DNA from: Candidatus Bathyarchaeota archaeon
Lineage (GTDB): Archaea > Thermoproteota > Bathyarchaeia > Bathyarchaeales > Bathycorpusculaceae
Length of the DNA stretch: 64,000 bases
Assembly: GCA_018396675.1 (NCBI GenBank)
Contig: JAGTQX010000010.1
Location: 1-64,000 of the forward strand
Direction: 5' to 3'
Shown: in pieces, positions 16,262 through 23,821 of the stretch
Layout: the number at the start of each line of letters is the position of its first letter
Numbering within the stretch: position 1 is the first letter of the stretch
Made by a program: the position numbers and the translations under genes
Notes under the pieces: generated by a model
What the model was told of the DNA's origin: nothing
The model's input: the letters and a program-made list of their open reading frames with translations, nothing else
The model's database searches: none

Positions 16262-16471
16262 TTCGGTGTACGTCGGCTCCTCTACGCAGAGCTTCCTCGG
16301 CGATAGCCACCCCATTCTCCCGGAACTTCTGTTTGTTATAACTCTTATTGGATCAATGTGTTCAAACGTGGGTCCGCCGTTATGAGTAACTTCTTTCCAA
16401 GTAAATCTTTGAATGTGCAAGCTTTCTGATAACCGTGTCTACAACATCCTTTACGTCGGCGATTTTCCTAT
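16262..16471 (-). pseudogene. Decayed fragment of coaBC (phosphopantothenoylcysteine synthase domain)
   Basis: Three consecutive frames of the minus strand together give the CoaB N-terminal region: VKDVVDTVIRKL, then KDLLGKKLLITA, then GPTFEHIDPIRVITNRSSG-RMG, then VAIAEEALRRGADV. The IDPIRVITNRSSG block is the diagnostic CoaB nucleotide-binding motif. At least three frameshifts in about 200 bases make it non-functional. The CoaC (decarboxylase) half that should lie upstream is missing: the similarity stops near 16.47 kb, right where the integrated element begins. Confidence 0.7.
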
Positions 16472-16745
16472 AAACTCTTTAAACACATTTAAATTTCAAT
16501 GCTTGCAAGATGCATTAGAGCCTTTACATCAGCCCCAGCCCAAAAATTAGATTTCCGATGATTTCTTTTAAAATTTCCAAAACTTACATTTCTGTTAAGA
16601 AACGTAAAAGTATAGTTAACTGTTAAAAAAGATATTAACAGCAGTGACTTTCTCATTTTAAAATTCAACTTTCCTAGTTTAATTATTTTATTTATAACGG
16701 AAAATAACACTGATTTAGGCTTCTTTTCTATCATCCTATCAAAGA

Positions 16746-16771
16746 TTAAACCTTATATGCATAAGGTTTAA
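16746..16771. repeat. Perfect inverted repeat, 11-bp arms, 4-bp loop
   Basis: ttaaaccttat, atgc, ataaggtttaa: the arms are exact reverse complements. It lies 73 bases beyond the integrase stop codon, so it may be a terminator for the element's operon, an integrase or RHH-protein binding site, or part of the attachment site. Confidence 0.7.
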
Positions 16772-16843
16772 TTTTCGTTCGGAAAACAAAAAACAACCCC
16801 CAAAACAAGTTGCTTTCCGTCTATGTATATTAAATAAACTAGT

Positions 16844-17596
16844 TTAGGCGTTCAGCTTTGCTTTCCTCATTTTTGACGCTAACCCCTTCCATCCGCGTCT
16901 TGCGTAGGTTAACGCTGTGCCATAATGTTCCCATGAGAAGTAATCCACTAAGTCTGCAACTTCGAAGCCAAAGTCGCTTACCAGTTGGCTGGCTCTTTGG
17001 CTTCGGAACCAGTGAAGCCACAAGTGCAGCTTGTCAGCTACGAGTTTACCATTTTTAATGAAGGGTTTGTCTAAGCCTAGTTTCTGCTTTAATTCAAGTG
17101 GAAGTGTTTTATCTAGGCTTCTTATGAAGTGGTATGCCCAGAAACGTGACAGTGGCTCTCCATGCTTGTATGGGCTTGGAAAAAGCAGATCTTTGCTTTG
17201 CTCAATCCAAGCTAGCAATATTGGAGTTAAAGGTTCTCTGAGCAATATTGGAAAGGGCTTTCGTGTAGCCTGCACCTTCTCAGTTACCCAATGTTTTTTG
17301 CCTGAAACGTCAACTTGCTCAGCTGTCTTTTTGTATCGTTTAAGCAGTGGCATACCACGAACAATCAGGACCCGTTCTCGCCTCCTCAACTCAAAATTTT
17401 CTTTTCGCAGCGACAACACTTCCCCAACTCTTCCACCCGTTAAAAACAGGCAAGCCAAAAAAGCTCTGTTTCTTCCAGACTCTGCATGGTTGATTAATTC
17501 GCAAAGTGGTTGCCACCCGCAAAACTCTTCAACGAAATCTTTAACGCTTAGCCTTGCATAAGTGTGGCTGCTCCAATGTCCAACTCTAACGAACAT
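16844..17596 (-). CDS. Tyrosine recombinase / integrase
   Basis: A 250-residue phage-integrase-family catalytic protein. The catalytic set is visible: Arg56 in LTGGRVGEVLSL, His195-x-x-Arg198 in HLWLHWFRSQRA, a W/H position in SWEHYG and the nucleophile Tyr231 in TALTYARRG. It is short, lacking a long N-terminal core-binding domain, but is not split as in SSV-type integrated viruses, so the element may still recombine. It is the last gene of the element's minus-strand array. Confidence 0.9.
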   Translation of the reverse strand: MFVRVGHWSSHTYARLSVKDFVEEFCGWQPLCELINHAESGRNRAFLACLFLTGGRVGEVLSLRKENFELRRRERVLIVRGMPLLKRYKKTAEQVDVSGKKHWVTEKVQATRKPFPILLREPLTPILLAWIEQSKDLLFPSPYKHGEPLSRFWAYHFIRSLDKTLPLELKQKLGLDKPFIKNGKLVADKLHLWLHWFRSQRASQLVSDFGFEVADLVDYFSWEHYGTALTYARRGWKGLASKMRKAKLNA

Positions 17597-17750
17597 AGCT
17601 TTCCATCTCCTTTCTTTTCACTCTGTTTTGTTCAAGCCTGTAAGCTTCATATGTGATGACGTTTTCCATCCGCACTTGGTTAAGCATCTCTTTTGAAAGT
17701 TGCCTCTCCAAATCCATTCTACGCCTCTGTCTCTGTCTTCGCTTTTTCAT
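17586..17750 (-). CDS. Small highly basic protein, function unknown
   Basis: About 54 residues starting MKKRRQRQRRRMDLERQL; Arg/Lys-rich N-terminus followed by a charged helix. It overlaps the integrase start by 11 bases. The tracked start at 17771 (GTG) is possible, but the ATG at 17750 is preferred. The arrangement suggests a DNA-binding accessory such as an excisionase, which is inference only. Confidence 0.5.
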   Translation of the reverse strand: MKKRRQRQRRRMDLERQLSKEMLNQVRMENVITYEAYRLEQNRVKRKEMESYVR

Positions 17751-17838
17751 TTTTCCCACGTCTACGTTCACCCAACCCGGAAATAATAATGATGATAATC
17801 AAACCGAAAATCAAAAACAAATATTCTCCATTACTCAT
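17719..17838 (-). CDS. 39-residue single-span membrane mini-protein (not in ORF track)
   Basis: ATG 17838 to TAG 17719 encodes MSNGEYLFLIFGLIIIIIIS, then GLGERRRGKNEKAKTETEA: one hydrophobic helix with a basic cytosolic tail. Its ATG overlaps the RHH gene stop (aatgagtaa), a typical coupled junction. Its 3' part overlaps the basic-protein ORF by up to 32 bases, which weakens but does not exclude it. Confidence 0.45.
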   Translation of the reverse strand: MSNGEYLFLIFGLIIIIIISGLGERRRGKNEKAKTETEA

Positions 17839-18004
17839 TTGCCTTTACCCCAAAAATTCGCAGTCGAATAAACTGGCTTACATGTCTCTTACCAGCCAAC
17901 TTCCGCAGCCTTTCATATTCACTCCATGAAACCCTAAAACTGACTACGACACGTTTTGTATTACATCGTTTTTTGCTGTTGCCTAGCCTACTCTTCTCAT
18001 TCAT
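17831..18004 (-). CDS. Ribbon-helix-helix (CopG/Arc-like) DNA-binding protein
   Basis: About 57 residues from ATG 18004. KRVVVSFRVSWSEYERLRKL gives the beta strand and first helix and VSQFIRLRIFGV the second helix of an RHH fold. Such proteins act as dimeric repressors or copy-number regulators in archaeal plasmids and viruses. It overlaps the upstream HTH gene by 8 bases. The tracked start at 18034 lies deeper in that gene and is less likely. Confidence 0.65.
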   Translation of the reverse strand: MNEKSRLGNSKKRCNTKRVVVSFRVSWSEYERLRKLAGKRHVSQFIRLRIFGVKANE

Positions 18005-18518
18005 TTTTATTCTCCCCCATAAACACACATGCATTCTGCAACAGAACCTTACAAGCCAGCTTATGTTTCGGATAGAGCAAGTTTAAGCTGCTGATAAGCT
18101 CCCCAAGCAAGTCTGTTGGCTTGTTAACCGTCGACACAGGTTCAGAGTCTGCTTTTTGTTTTTTGCCAACTGCAATTAAGCCAAGCTCTTTAAGTTTCTT
18201 ATACACCTTATGTTCTTTCAAGCCAAGTTGTTTTGCTATTGCTCTATGTCCTAGCTTTTGGTTTCTTAACAACTTCAGCTTTTCAACAAGCTCTGGTGTC
18301 CATTCTGGCTGGCTTGACTGCTGCGGCTGATTTGACTTTTTACGTAAAAAGAAACATACTTTGCCGTCTAACCTTCCCTGGAGAATCTGCACGCCTTCAC
18401 TGTCCAACTGGCTTGTCCACATGTTCATGTAGTCTTTGCTTGGAACTGGCACAACAGTGCCGAAGGGATCAATTTGTTTTAAGCCGAACTTTTCAGCCAA
18501 CTGTTCAAACAGTGGCAT
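17997..18518 (-). CDS. Helix-turn-helix protein of the element
   Basis: 173 residues from ATG 18518, two bases after the primase-helicase stop; the tracked extension to 18632 runs inside that gene and is rejected. The centre, LLRNQKLGHRAIAKQLGLKEHKVYKKL, is a clear HTH. The N-terminal part (MPLFEQLAEKFGLKQIDPFG) and the C-terminal helical part are unassigned. It may be a replication or transcription accessory of the element. Confidence 0.7.
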   Translation of the reverse strand: MPLFEQLAEKFGLKQIDPFGTVVPVPSKDYMNMWTSQLDSEGVQILQGRLDGKVCFFLRKKSNQPQQSSQPEWTPELVEKLKLLRNQKLGHRAIAKQLGLKEHKVYKKLKELGLIAVGKKQKADSEPVSTVNKPTDLLGELISSLNLLYPKHKLACKVLLQNACVFMGENKNE

Positions 18519-18520
18519 AC

Positions 18521-21109
18521 TCACCCACTCCTTTTTGCTGGCTGTCCAGTGTGCAACCTCAAAACATGCAAGTCTAAGTCTGCTTGTGTGGCGAAAAACA
18601 TTGGCTTGCCAATACTTCTGCAAAACTGGCATTCCAGCAAGACGTTGCCATCTTTGGTGTAAACTTTGCTGCCTTCACGCTTCACAATCCAAGAATCCTC
18701 TAACTGACTCGTAACCGAGTTACTAAGTGCACCGAGTTCCAGAGGCGTAGGAGCCTCTTTTTCAACATTGTTTTTATGGACTTTTTCCATAGTTTCAGAA
18801 GTGCTTACACTCTCGGAACTCGGTTCACTCGGTAACTTAGTTACGAGCTCATAGCCATACTTTTTAGCTATTCTTTTCAGTTTGGTTACGTCGAAGGTGT
18901 AGGCTTTAACTCTTGGACATTCCTCGTCGGGTACTCCCTCTAACTTTTGCCTTATTGTTTTCGATTTTCCACTTAAAATCTCCCTAAGTCTATAACCAAC
19001 TTTGTTTTTTGTCACGTCGTCGAATTCGCTTGTATGCATGACATAGTCTTTCTGCAAGTCTATTTTACCATCCAACTCTTCTTGCAAGCTGCTCCAAATG
19101 GTGGAGAACGGAATTGTTGGCAAGCCATCCAAGTTGCTGTTAAACAAGTCAACCACTACTTTGACGATTTTTCCTTCCAACGTGTCTTGTTTTCCACTCA
19201 GTCTTTCTTTCTGCTGCTCTTCCAGAAAAATCTGCAGTGTTTCGTAAACAGGCAAGCCGTAGGCAACTTGCAGCAGAGGCTTCCACAACTCTTTTAATCT
19301 TCCCTTAATTTTAAGCTGGATTTCCGGCAACTCTTGGTTTCGAGTTAACATTCTCCATTTTAGCAGTTTGTTTCGTAAAGTGTTTAACTGTTCCATCTGC
19401 TCTTTTGTTAAGTCAACCCATTCAAGCTGTGGGTAGCCTTCAACCATCGGCACGAAAATGAATCTTTCGTTGAAGCCTTTCACCTTCGGAATCTGCTCGC
19501 TTGCACATGCCTTGAAGCAAAATACATTGTAGTATTTGATGTACCTAGAATATTCCGTCGCTATCATTCTCGGAACTTTGGCTCCTCGAGTGTAACCAGC
19601 CTTGTAAGCTTTGATTTTATCCGTATCCTTCTCAATTCCCTGCACTTCATCCTCTAAAATGCAGCCAATCGAATCTGAATCTTCCAAGTAGCCATACAAG
19701 TCTGCTGCTGGAATAGTCACTCCGAAAAGAGGCCTATAACAAAGTTTGTTTAACACTTTTAGAACTGTGCTTTTTCCACTTTCGTTGTCTCCGTAAAAGA
19801 AAAGGTACGGCACAGTCTGTAGTTTCTCTTGTTGGTAACTCATTAAAACGCAAACTGCAAGGATGTCTTGGTAAATTGGCTCCGCATCAATGAGCTTTTG
19901 AATCCACATCTTGACATCTTCGAACAAGTTTTGAACGTTAACTTCACCTTCATAGAAACCGTAAGGCTCGTAAGGCATGTTTCTGGCTTCTTTCGGAAGA
20001 AACCTTTTTCCTTGAGTTTCAACCTTTTCCGCAATAAAGAATTTTCCAGTGTTCAAAATCAAGAAGCATGGTTTTCCATTGTCGTAAATTGCCTCAAAAC
20101 ATCCGTCTGGCAGCACACCAGAATCCTTTAATTGTTTCTTCGCTAATTCTTGCTCCTTCATTTCCGCTAGACTGCAGTTTTCCATGTCGCATAAGCTTGC
20201 CAGAACGTTGTCGCTGCATCCGAAAACGTACCGTTTTTCCACTGCACTTTTAAAACAAGCAGAAAGTTCAGTTTCAGGTAAAGGAGGCTGGTTCCACTGG
20301 TTCCACTCTTGAATTTGCTTCCAAGCCTTTTTCGGCTCCAACTTCTTAAAGTTGCAGAGAAAAGCCGCCAGTCGAATGGCATATTCATTGCGTAGCCCCT
20401 GCCTCGTGCCTTCCATCAAGTTTTGAATACACGGCGGAGTCTTGCCTCTGTAAGGTTGTTTGGCTAACTCTGGCTTGTCAAACCAAACTTCGGCTGGCTT
20501 TTCAACTTTAACTCCAGCCTTTTCCAAAGCTGAATAAAACAAAGTTTCCAAATCGGAAACTTCTGTTGGAGTATTGTCATTTAGCCTTCTGTAACCTTGG
20601 CTTGGAGCCATTATTAACAGCTTGTTTTCTCCAATTAATTCCAAAGCAGCCACGTTATGAAAAGCAACAATGCTTTTTGGCTTAACACGGCAATAATAAA
20701 TCCAATGTTGTCCTCTGCTTGGAGTCTCTTCCATCTGAGTTATTGGCATAAACTTTAAAACTTGTTTTCCAACTTCCACAACATTTTCTGAAAGATTTTT
20801 TACGTCAAAATCTAAAGCTGTAAAAAACAAGCCGTTAGACAATTGTGAGCCACATACCACGGCAAAGCTATCAGCTTGGCTCCAAGGTAAACTTTCAAAC
20901 TCTTCCTCAGTTTGTTTTTGGCTTTGCCATTTTTGCCATTCATGCAGTGGCTTCTTTTCTTTTAAAACAACAACTGGCAAACCTTGACTCCAATATTCCT
21001 TTGCAACATCCTTCAGGTTCGCTTTTCTCCATGCTTCCACAAACTTTTTAGCTTCGTTTTGCCCTTTTTCCAGTAGACTCTTCCTCCTTTTTTCTGGTTT
21101 AAGCTTCAA
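18521..21109 (-). CDS. Primase-helicase replication protein with C-terminal C2H2 finger
   Basis: 862 residues. Residues ~40-200 resemble an AEP primase-polymerase domain: FTALDFDVKN (metal-binding acidic pair) and PSRGQHWIYY (SxH-type motif). Residues ~225-315 hold Cys227, Cys298, Cys307 and Cys312 around GTRQGLRNEYAIRLAAFL, an arrangement like PriL-type Fe-S domains; this is inference. A superfamily 3/D5-like ATPase follows: Walker A GDNESGKST (440-448), Walker B CILEDEVQ. The end carries C-x2-C-x17-H-x4-H (CQFC...DLHVLRLH). Together this is the initiator, primase and helicase of a small replicon. Its stop is next to the HTH gene and its start overlaps the RHH gene. Confidence 0.85.
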   Translation of the reverse strand: MKLKPEKRRKSLLEKGQNEAKKFVEAWRKANLKDVAKEYWSQGLPVVVLKEKKPLHEWQKWQSQKQTEEEFESLPWSQADSFAVVCGSQLSNGLFFTALDFDVKNLSENVVEVGKQVLKFMPITQMEETPSRGQHWIYYCRVKPKSIVAFHNVAALELIGENKLLIMAPSQGYRRLNDNTPTEVSDLETLFYSALEKAGVKVEKPAEVWFDKPELAKQPYRGKTPPCIQNLMEGTRQGLRNEYAIRLAAFLCNFKKLEPKKAWKQIQEWNQWNQPPLPETELSACFKSAVEKRYVFGCSDNVLASLCDMENCSLAEMKEQELAKKQLKDSGVLPDGCFEAIYDNGKPCFLILNTGKFFIAEKVETQGKRFLPKEARNMPYEPYGFYEGEVNVQNLFEDVKMWIQKLIDAEPIYQDILAVCVLMSYQQEKLQTVPYLFFYGDNESGKSTVLKVLNKLCYRPLFGVTIPAADLYGYLEDSDSIGCILEDEVQGIEKDTDKIKAYKAGYTRGAKVPRMIATEYSRYIKYYNVFCFKACASEQIPKVKGFNERFIFVPMVEGYPQLEWVDLTKEQMEQLNTLRNKLLKWRMLTRNQELPEIQLKIKGRLKELWKPLLQVAYGLPVYETLQIFLEEQQKERLSGKQDTLEGKIVKVVVDLFNSNLDGLPTIPFSTIWSSLQEELDGKIDLQKDYVMHTSEFDDVTKNKVGYRLREILSGKSKTIRQKLEGVPDEECPRVKAYTFDVTKLKRIAKKYGYELVTKLPSEPSSESVSTSETMEKVHKNNVEKEAPTPLELGALSNSVTSQLEDSWIVKREGSKVYTKDGNVLLECQFCRSIGKPMFFATQADLDLHVLRLHTGQPAKRSG

Positions 21110-21266
21110 CTTCTAAAAGTCCATGATTCTCTAAGTCGCGTCGGATTAAATTTCGCAAGTAGTCTGAGAGAGACATAAATGAGCCGAGCCGTTTTTCCAT
21201 GATTCTGTAAAGTTGTTTTGGGATTTTCGCCGCTATTATCTCGGTTTCCACTTTATTTTTAACCAT
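21099..21266 (-). CDS. Ribbon-helix-helix protein, first gene of the element operon
   Basis: About 55 residues from ATG 21266 (MVKNKVETEIIAAKIPKQLY), with the second helix SDYLRNLIRRDLENHG. GGTGAG three bases upstream supports this start over 21284. It overlaps the primase-helicase start by 11 bases. As promoter-proximal gene it is a good candidate for autoregulation of the replication operon. Confidence 0.7.
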   Translation of the reverse strand: MVKNKVETEIIAAKIPKQLYRIMEKRLGSFMSLSDYLRNLIRRDLENHGLLEVEA

Positions 21267-21382
21267 ACTCTCACCCGTATTCAACCGTGGGTTGTTTAAA
21301 TTTAAATGTTTTTTAAAACAAAATGTAAAATCTTAAAATCAAAAAGTAAAATAAAACGTTAGATTTCTTATGAACACAAAAT

Positions 21383-21399
21383 ATGGATTCTGAATCCAT
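21383..21399. repeat. Palindrome atggattc-t-gaatccat
   Basis: Eight-base perfect arms with a single central base, in the intergenic space between the element's first gene and pepF. The core gattctgaatc recurs upstream of the archaellum operon (54555-54565). It is possibly an operator or an attachment-site component. Confidence 0.55.
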
Positions 21400-21524
21400 T
21401 TTCTAAATTTGACACTGATTTATGGTGCAATCAGAAACTGTATGGAGACATGCTTAATTAGAATAGTCTTAAATTTCGTCAGTGTATTAACACGATATGT
21501 TTTGCTGTTAAGGAAAATGAGAAC

Positions 21525-23309
21525 ATGGCACAAGATGAAATTGCGTGGGATTTATCCGAAGTTTTTCCAAGCGTTACGGATGCTTCCGTTCAAAAAGCTA
21601 TGGAAGAGATAACGAGACTCGCGGAAAAATTTGTTAATGAACATCGTGGAAAAATAAGAGACTTCACAGCTAATGACTTAGCTGTGTGTCTACAAAATTA
21701 TGAAGTTTTTCTTGCAAAACTGCGCGATGTGACCTTATTTGCCGAACTTTCTTTCGCTGCAAACATGACCTTGCCAGAGACGCAGGCATTACGGGACAAG
21801 ACAATGCGATTGGAGGCTAAACTTGGCAAGATGATGGCTTTCTTTGATCTTGAAGTTGGAGAGCTTGTCTATAAAAAGCCAGAATTAGTCAACAACCCGG
21901 TTCTGTCTAATTATAAACATTTTTTGGAAAGACTACAGAGAAAAGTTCCTCATCAGTTGTCCGAAACCGAAGAAAGACTGATAATTGAAAAAGACCAGTT
22001 TGGAGTAAACGCTTGGGAAGAAATTCAGGCTAAATGGCTTAACACACGCATGTTTGAAGTTGTCATCAAAGGTGAAAAGAAAAAGCTTCCGTTCGGCGCA
22101 GCCTACGGTTTATTCACACATCCAGACAGAGCCACCCGCGAGTCTGCCTATAAATCAGTTTTCAGCCTTGTTGGGAAAGATGGTGAAATCTTTGCATCAG
22201 CGTTTAGAAACATCTGCAGCGACTGGCTAAGCGTCTGTGAATGGAGAAAATACAGTTCGCCAATTGAAGCCAGCTTAATAGAAAACGATGTTGACCATCA
22301 AACTATAAGCAATTTGTTCAAAGCGGTTGAGGAAAACGTCGGCATATACCAGCATTATTTGAAGTTAAAGGCGAAGTTAATGAAGTTGCCGAAGTTAAGC
22401 TGCCACGATATTCTCGCGCCTTTGCCAGACGCGCCTGACATAAAGTTCAGTTTTGACGAAGCAAAAGACCTAGTTATTCGCGCATACAACAGTTTCGACG
22501 AAGAATATGCGTTCGCCGTGAAGGATATGTTTGTTAGAAGACATATTGACGCCACTCCGAGATACGGCAAACAGCATGGTGCCTTCTGCGCTGGATGGTA
22601 TAATGGCAAGTCTGCATACGTTCTTCAAAGCTTTAACGGGAGACTAAACGACCTTTACACTTTAGCCCATGAGCTCGGACACGCAACCCATGATTATTAC
22701 TGTCAGAGAAATCAAACCATCTTAAACGTGAGAATTCCAATGGTCGTAGCTGAAACCGCCTCAATATTCGGAGAACTGCTGCTAACAGATTTACTGCTTA
22801 AAGAGGCAAAAACGGACATGGAAAAGAAGGTTATCCTCTGCAGAATCCTTGATGGCGCTGGACGCGTAATCTTCAGCGTAACCGCACGTGCATGGTTTGA
22901 ACAGTCAATCTACGAAGCGATAAAACGTGGAGAATACTTGAGCCACGAGACAATATGCAAGTATTGGGTTGCCGCAAGAGACAAAACCTACGGCGACACC
23001 GTTGAATGGTTCAACGAAATGCTTTCAGAATGGACAATAACACCACACTATTACATGGCAAACTTCCGATTCTACAACTACCCATACGTTTACGCGCAAC
23101 TCTTCGTTTACGCATTGTACCAGAAATATGTAGAACAAGGGAAAGCCTTCATCCCAAAAATGAAACAAATACTTTCTGCAGGAAGCAGCCTAACACCAGT
23201 TGAAATCGGCAAAATAGCAGGTTTTGACGTGACAATAAAAGACTTCTGGCAAATCGGCATAAAACAATACGAAAGCTTCCTAACAGAACTGGAGAAAATA
23301 TCCCAATAA
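21525..23309 (+). CDS. pepF: Oligoendopeptidase F (M3 family metallopeptidase)
   Basis: A 594-residue cytosolic zinc peptidase that degrades short peptides. The zinc motif HELGHATHDYYC is intact, with the third ligand region ETASIFGELLL downstream. The N-terminal helical domain (WDLSEVFPSVTDASVQKAM) is typical of PepF. Length is normal. It lies immediately beyond the integrated element on the opposite strand. Confidence 0.94.
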   Translation: MAQDEIAWDLSEVFPSVTDASVQKAMEEITRLAEKFVNEHRGKIRDFTANDLAVCLQNYEVFLAKLRDVTLFAELSFAANMTLPETQALRDKTMRLEAKLGKMMAFFDLEVGELVYKKPELVNNPVLSNYKHFLERLQRKVPHQLSETEERLIIEKDQFGVNAWEEIQAKWLNTRMFEVVIKGEKKKLPFGAAYGLFTHPDRATRESAYKSVFSLVGKDGEIFASAFRNICSDWLSVCEWRKYSSPIEASLIENDVDHQTISNLFKAVEENVGIYQHYLKLKAKLMKLPKLSCHDILAPLPDAPDIKFSFDEAKDLVIRAYNSFDEEYAFAVKDMFVRRHIDATPRYGKQHGAFCAGWYNGKSAYVLQSFNGRLNDLYTLAHELGHATHDYYCQRNQTILNVRIPMVVAETASIFGELLLTDLLLKEAKTDMEKKVILCRILDGAGRVIFSVTARAWFEQSIYEAIKRGEYLSHETICKYWVAARDKTYGDTVEWFNEMLSEWTITPHYYMANFRFYNYPYVYAQLFVYALYQKYVEQGKAFIPKMKQILSAGSSLTPVEIGKIAGFDVTIKDFWQIGIKQYESFLTELEKISQ

Positions 23310-23319
23310 GCCAGACATC

Positions 23320-23697
23320 CTAAAACAGCTCTATCCAAATCCCATTGGGATCTTCAACGTAAGCCCATCTGCCCTCCTTTGACTTCATCTCAAGAACCAC
23401 ATTGTAGCCAGCTTGCCGTGCCTCATGCAAAGCCTTGTCAAGGTTGTCAACCTTAAAGGCTAAATGGTCAAGGCCCTCTCCCACAAAGTATTCAGTGTTA
23501 AATGAGCTGTCTTCCTCGTAATAGTTCAACTCCAATATTAAGCCGCCTTCTGGACATTGCAGAACAGCTACTTCACCCTTCGTCTGCTCAATTTTGCCTC
23601 TATTCAAAATTTTCATGCCCAACAGCTTTGTGTAAAAGTCAATTGACTTCTGCATATCTAAAACCCTTATTCCAACATATGTAAATTTGGCCTTCAT
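23320..23697 (-). CDS. VOC/glyoxalase-fold protein
   Basis: About 125 residues: KFTYVGIRVLDMQKSIDFYTKLLGMK, then GLDHLAFKVDNLDKALHEARQ and VEDPNGIWIELF, the two beta-alpha-beta modules of the vicinal-oxygen-chelate fold. It could be a lactoylglutathione-lyase-like, methylmalonyl-CoA-epimerase-like or resistance-type protein; substrate is not readable. ATG 23697 is preferred over 23712 because GGATG lies just upstream and the product then begins MKAKFTYVGIRV. Confidence 0.88.
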   Translation of the reverse strand: MKAKFTYVGIRVLDMQKSIDFYTKLLGMKILNRGKIEQTKGEVAVLQCPEGGLILELNYYEEDSSFNTEYFVGEGLDHLAFKVDNLDKALHEARQAGYNVVLEMKSKEGRWAYVEDPNGIWIELF

Positions 23698-23821
23698 AAC
23701 ATCCACGTGCACTTTATGCGCTTGACAATATAAAAAGTTTCTATTTTTTTTGAAATTAAACGTTGTTGTTCCAGTTTAACACTGTGACAACAACATTTGA
23801 ACCAACACACGCCAACAAAAC

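Larger units (their letters stand above)
16485..21309. mobile_element. Integrated replicon (plasmid- or virus-like) of about 4.8 kb
   Basis: A run of same-strand genes not found in the flanking housekeeping sets: tyrosine integrase, small basic protein, one-TM mini-protein, RHH protein, HTH protein, primase-helicase and a second RHH protein. Junctions are mostly overlapping or a few bases apart. The left side abuts a truncated coaBC relic. Twelve-base AT-rich inverted copies (acatttaaattt at 16485 and aaatttaaatgt at 21298) happen to bracket the block, but are too simple to prove ends. No capsid, terminase or conjugation gene is seen, so a minimal integrative plasmid or satellite is the best reading. 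Exact ends are unknown. Confidence 0.7.

Noticed and set aside
16489-16734. 81-residue minus-strand ORF between the coaBC relic and the integrase
   Set aside because: Very AT-rich, Lys/Asn/Phe/Ile-dominated composition, no RBS or domain; best explained as intergenic chance.
17031-17561. 176-residue plus-strand ORF antisense to the integrase
   Set aside because: Shadow ORF; the minus strand carries the integrase catalytic residues.
16485-21309. Twelve-base inverted AT-rich repeats as proven ends of the mobile element
   Set aside because: acatttaaattt is low complexity and tyrosine integrases leave direct, not inverted, repeats; kept only as an approximate bracket.
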